A stretch of DNA of 64,000 nucleotides from JAEUMY01 sp033764435 (GTDB lineage Bacteria; Pseudomonadota; Gammaproteobacteria; Burkholderiales; Usitatibacteraceae): positions 1 through 64,000 of the forward strand of contig JANRIX010000011.1 in NCBI GenBank assembly GCA_033764435.1. Direction: 5' to 3'. The translations under genes and the position numbers were made by a program. A model generated the notes under the pieces. That model saw only the letters and a program-made list of their open reading frames with translations, was not told where the DNA came from and did not search any database. Below, in pieces: positions 60,967 through 64,000 of this stretch; position 1 is the stretch's first letter, and each line of letters begins with the position of its first letter.

Positions 60967-61518
60967 TCATCGCCTGCGCTCGGGCGGTCCCGACACGATG
61001 GGCGTTGGAAACAGCTGGCGCAAGACCGATTCGTCAAACAGAAGCTCTCGCCGGGGAAGAGTCAGCCGGCTCTGCTTGCGTGCGCGCTGAAAGGCTTCCG
61101 GCTCATGGCCGTGCTTGGCGACATAGAGTTGTCTGGCAAAGCTCTTGTGCGGGTCGTTCAGGCGATCCAGCCATGCGGTAAACATTCGACGCCCCTTGGC
61201 CATGTTGCAAGCATCGCAGACATAAACCGCATTGCGGATGGACTCCTCACCGCCCAAGGAGAGCGGATCCATGTGATCGATCTGGGCACGGCCGATAAAA
61301 GACGGCTGGCTCCCCTCCGCTGGCAGATAGAACGGCCCCAGTGCGCCGCCACAATAGGGACAGGATGAACGCTCCGCGTAAAGCGTGTGTGCAAACTCGT
61401 ATGGGACTGCATAGTGACGCCACCAGACGCCAAAGATGATTTCCATTTTGCGCGCCTTAGCCTGCTCATCCAAGAGACGAGCTGCCAGGTCATCAGGCGT
61501 GAGCGGTTGCAAGACCAT
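60967..61518 (-). CDS. HNH endonuclease
   Basis: 183 aa. HNH core: SSCPYCGGAL, AQIDHMDPLSLGGEESIRNA, YVCDACNMAKG, giving the catalytic His in DHMDPLSLGG and zinc Cys pairs. An N-terminal helix (LLDEQAKARKMEIIFGVWW) precedes it. Starts 29 bp after the stop of the HEPN-like gene. Likely DNase in a defence-type operon. Confidence 0.85.
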   Translation of the reverse strand: MVLQPLTPDDLAARLLDEQAKARKMEIIFGVWWRHYAVPYEFAHTLYAERSSCPYCGGALGPFYLPAEGSQPSFIGRAQIDHMDPLSLGGEESIRNAVYVCDACNMAKGRRMFTAWLDRLNDPHKSFARQLYVAKHGHEPEAFQRARKQSRLTLPRRELLFDESVLRQLFPTPIVSGPPERRR

Positions 61519-61547
61519 CGTCGATTCGGCGGGAAGTCCGACGTTGA

Positions 61548-62198
61548 TCAGCTCGCAGGCACTTCCGCCACGTCCTCATCGTCGCCGGTGGTCATTGTCT
61601 CGGGATCGATTGGACCCCCAAGCACTCTTTTCCGGCCATCCCCATTGCTGACGCTCCACTCGCAAATATTCAGCTCCGAGGCATGCCAGAACGCCGGGGG
61701 AATTGCCTCCAGCAGACCCGCGATAAGTGAAGGGTCGACCTTGCCCCATAGCTCAATCCACTGGGGCCAGTTCGAGACATCGTCGTGCGCGCAGACCTTG
61801 CCGCGAATCACCCGAAGGTCGTCGCCTACGGCCTTCTTGGCATCGGAATACGCCGTCCACAGATGACGGGCCTTTGTCTTTTCCTGTATGGAAATACCTC
61901 TGTACAGGGGCGGCACCGGCGGCTCATAGACCTCGGCGGTCATGACGGCTTGCTGGAGGCCGTCCATGGCAGCCATCATGGACACCAGTTCCACCATCAC
62001 ATGCTTCAGCAGCAGCTTCCTTTCGTAGTCGTCGTTGCAGCGATCCCGCAAGGCCAGTAGCGTGGAAATGTCTTTTAGAAGGTGGCGACCGCTCACCAGC
62101 AGGGACGCAGGATCATTGCCAGGAAACCAGACACCGTCGATCTGGCTTTGCAGTGGGTCGAAGGTGGGAAAGGACGGCTTCTGCGCAGTTTTGTTCAT
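61548..62198 (-). CDS. HEPN-like protein (RX5H motif)
   Basis: 216 aa from the ATG at 62198 (AGGAA site seven bases upstream). The frame stays open far upstream through repeat array B, but that part is not coding. A helical bundle is suggested (LKDISTLLALRDRCNDDYER, KHVMVELVSMMAAMDGLQQA), followed by VIRGKVCAHDD, where Arg and His are five residues apart, as in the RX4-6H motif of HEPN RNases such as AbiU2-type proteins. It heads an operon with HNH and SEC-C genes. HEPN assignment is inference. Confidence 0.55.
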   Translation of the reverse strand: MNKTAQKPSFPTFDPLQSQIDGVWFPGNDPASLLVSGRHLLKDISTLLALRDRCNDDYERKLLLKHVMVELVSMMAAMDGLQQAVMTAEVYEPPVPPLYRGISIQEKTKARHLWTAYSDAKKAVGDDLRVIRGKVCAHDDVSNWPQWIELWGKVDPSLIAGLLEAIPPAFWHASELNICEWSVSNGDGRKRVLGGPIDPETMTTGDDEDVAEVPAS

Positions 62199-62421
62199 CG
62201 GTATTCCTGGAGATTTCCTGCGGAAAGATACTTCGTCATCAGCTTTGCATAAAACTGAATGGGTTTGGCCGCCTGAGCGCCTTGTCGACCAGCCGCAGAG
62301 CATCTCATTGAGGCCGGATAACTGGCGGAATTCTGTCGATTGGTCGCTATTCGAAAATTGACTGGCATAGACCTGCCAAAAACTCCAGGTCCGCTTCCTG
62401 CTCGCCAATCCCGATCGATGC

Positions 62422-62630
62422 CGGATCAGCGAGAATTGGCACAGCAGAATAAGCGAAGTTTTCCACGACCGAATAAGCGAAACCTTCTCCAAGCATTGAG
62501 GCCTTTTTTGCCGACATTGGGACCGAATGGCGGGAGATTCGATATCGTGTTGGTTCGTACAACAGGCTTCCCGGCAGACTTTCTGTCGAATAAGCGAAAC
62601 TCTCTCCATCCCAATAGGCGAACCATCCGT
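62422..62630 (+). repeat. Repeat array B: five AATA(A/G)GCGA units with fixed spacing
   Basis: AATA-core positions 62424 (degenerate, GATC), 62448, 62472, then 62589 and 62613, giving spacings 24, 24, 117, 24. Units read CGAATAAGCGAAACC or similar. Same orientation and layout as array A at 9.6 kb. A weaker isolated unit (GAACAAGCGGAATTC, core at 60944) lies upstream of the SEC-C gene. The array lies between the divergent HEPN-like and histidine-phosphatase genes. Confidence 0.75.
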
Positions 62631-62748
62631 GACGAAACCGAACACCAGTTTGGGGACATGTCTACGCAATGGACCGCCAGAAAATAGTTATTCTGGGAAA
62701 TGCAGTGAACAGGAGACTAACTTGCGAACCGACCTAGATTGAACTGGA

Positions 62749-63408
62749 TTGCAAAATGGCCCGCCTGACAAACCAAGCCTGACAACTAAGCTCCTGCGCC
62801 ACGGCCAGTCCTTGGCCAATACGGGTGAGATGTTGCCCCATCAGACTGGTGACGCCCGGATCGGTCTCTCAGACTTGGGACGACAACAGGCGCGCGCTGC
62901 AGGACAAGAGGTTGGCGCGGGCTACCTCTCTCAAGCTCAACTCTACTGTTCGCCATACCAGCGGACACGAGACACGATGCGAGAGATGTTGCGCGGCGCC
63001 GGCCTCCCTGACACCAACAGGGTCTATGAGGATCCCCGACTCAGAGAGGTCGAGCGAAGTTATTCCGATGAGGCGTCCCAGCATGAGTTCAGAAAAGTTC
63101 ACGGCTGGTTCTACTACCGCCACGCCGGCGGCGAGAGTCCTGCGGACTGCTTCGACAGAACGTCTGCCTTTCTGGAAAGCTTGATGCGATCAGCGGCGCG
63201 AAACGGCACGAACAAGTTCCTGATCGTGACGCATGGCATGACCATTCGCTGCTTTGTCATGCGCTTTCTGCATCTCACTGTCGAGCAATTTGAGTCCATG
63301 GCGAATCCGGAAAACTGCGACATCGTGACAATTAGTCCCCACAGTGAAATCATCTCGCCGGTGTTCGAGACAGCTCGATGGGCGGTTTCAGGGCTAGAGC
63401 TGAGGTAG
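62749..63408 (+). CDS. Histidine phosphatase (phosphoglycerate-mutase-like)
   Basis: 219 aa from TTG at 62749, the only in-frame start after a stop at 62740. LLRHGQSLANTGEMLPHQTG carries the RHG motif; YCSPYQRTRDTMREML, EDPRLREVERSYSDE and FLIVTHGMTIRCFVMRFLHL supply the rest of the pocket including the second catalytic His. Cytoplasmic; substrate unknown. No close operon partner upstream. Confidence 0.85.
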   Translation: MQNGPPDKPSLTTKLLRHGQSLANTGEMLPHQTGDARIGLSDLGRQQARAAGQEVGAGYLSQAQLYCSPYQRTRDTMREMLRGAGLPDTNRVYEDPRLREVERSYSDEASQHEFRKVHGWFYYRHAGGESPADCFDRTSAFLESLMRSAARNGTNKFLIVTHGMTIRCFVMRFLHLTVEQFESMANPENCDIVTISPHSEIISPVFETARWAVSGLELR

Positions 63409-63416
63409 TCACGTCA

Positions 63417-63758
63417 ATGGATTGCAGTCAAGGCGCAGACCGGAACGTCGAACTGCTTCGGGACGCACTCGATCACATCACTCGCGTGGCCGGATCGGCG
63501 CGTCAGCCGGCCCGACGCCTCAACTGGCTGGCCGCCCGCGCCCGAATGGCACTGCGCGGCATTGCCTGGACCAAAGACTATCTTCCATGGCCCAAAGGTG
63601 AAAGGAATGAACGGGTCCGCGAGCTGAACCTGGCTCTTCGAACCATCGTTGAGGCCTATGAGCTCGGCGACGACGAGGCCTTGGAGAATGCAATCGACAA
63701 GGCGAAAAACGATTTTTCCAACCTTGTTCCCCAAGGAATCAACAGACGCCTGACGTAG
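63417..63758 (+). CDS. Unknown small helical protein
   Basis: 113 aa from the ATG at 63417, eight bases after the phosphatase stop, so the two are probably co-transcribed. Helical and charged (RNVELLRDALDHITRVAG, IVEAYELGDDEALENAIDKA). No family recognised. Confidence 0.5.
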   Translation: MDCSQGADRNVELLRDALDHITRVAGSARQPARRLNWLAARARMALRGIAWTKDYLPWPKGERNERVRELNLALRTIVEAYELGDDEALENAIDKAKNDFSNLVPQGINRRLT

Positions 63759-63779
63759 GCGCCAAGTGGTCGCGGCAAT

Positions 63780-64000
63780 TCATCTGCCCCGCGAACGCGG
63801 TCGCCGCCGCTTGGCCCTGAAAGAAGACTTTCGCCCCCGCCGCCTGGCGCCCCACATCAGGTACAGATAGTAGGCCAGCGCGATGAGCGCGAGAATGATC
63901 AGCGCCGTCGAAAAATAGCCCCCCAGCGCCTGCGGCACATCCAGATTCTTCGCGCCCATTCTCAGATGCTCTTCGAGGGTCAGGACAGCCCCTAGTCCCT
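63780..64000 (-). CDS. Membrane-protein C terminus with basic tail (5' end outside window)
   Basis: The minus-strand frame is open from the right edge to a TGA at 63780. It contains an ATG at 63959 that alone would give 59 aa, but the frame also reads on to the edge (LGAVLTLEEHLR), so the protein is probably longer. One TM helix (STALIILALIALAYYLYLMW) is followed by an Arg/Lys-rich cytoplasmic tail. Identity unknown. Confidence 0.5.
   Translation of the reverse strand, partial: GLGAVLTLEEHLRMGAKNLDVPQALGGYFSTALIILALIALAYYLYLMWGARRRGRKSSFRAKRRRPRSRGR

Noticed and set aside
62199..62669. Extension of the HEPN-like frame through array B (SLIR-rich residues)
   Set aside because: The open frame is only the repeat array read in translation; the real start with RBS is at 62198.

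Overview
The window is high-GC bacterial DNA that reads as a betaproteobacterial chromosome. This assignment is inferred from the Liu-type leucine/isovalerate operon, FutA/FbpC-type iron uptake genes with a Fur-box-like site, DUF502 and MAPEG proteins, and codon usage; no rRNA or marker gene is present to prove it. A conserved metabolic backbone (about 29.6-51.7 kb) sits between two accessory islands rich in defence and mobile-element genes. No tRNA, rRNA or CRISPR array was seen.

Left island (about 1-29.5 kb). It starts with the 5' part of a secreted Rhs/YD-repeat protein with IPT/TIG domains, then a vanadium haloperoxidase-type lipoprotein, small toxin/antitoxin-like genes (two 65-aa paralogues, two DUF2384-like proteins), a metallo-beta-lactamase/subtilase pair, a secreted RNase T2-endonuclease I fusion and a patatin. 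A Tn7-like tnsA-tnsB-tnsC-tniQ operon follows, its genes joined by ATGA overlaps. A short type II CBASS comes next: CD-NTase, E2-only conjugation protein, HNH-SAVED effector Cap5, and the divergent WYL repressor CapW with a clear inverted-repeat operator. Two unexplained small genes lie at the front of that operon, one with a Cas2-like pattern.

Backbone (about 29.6-51.7 kb). It carries a TetR regulator, an iron-binding protein and its ATPase (no permease nearby), DUF502, a metallo-hydrolase, a CaiB-type CoA transferase, a TPR lipoprotein, a tricorn-like S41 protease, a META-domain lipoprotein, and a branched-chain amino-acid catabolic cluster (SDR, isovaleryl-CoA dehydrogenase, thiolase, SDR, acyl-CoA dehydrogenase, methylcrotonyl-CoA carboxylase, methylglutaconyl-CoA hydratase). 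A DUF559 cassette bounded by inverted repeats interrupts that cluster. This segment contains eleven exact and two near copies of the palindrome GCGAATATTCGC; none was found in the roughly 42 kb of island DNA.

Right island (about 51.8-64 kb). It holds a Tn3-family transposase, an Mrr-like nuclease, a second CBASS (SMODS CD-NTase plus SLATT membrane effector, preceded by a 55-aa gene), a sigma-like/ImmA-IrrE/GNAT cluster, a HEPN-like/HNH/SEC-C operon, a histidine phosphatase and a membrane-protein fragment. A five-unit repeat array with spacing 24-24-117-24 occurs at about 62.5 kb and again, same orientation and nearly identical spacing, at about 9.6 kb in the left island.
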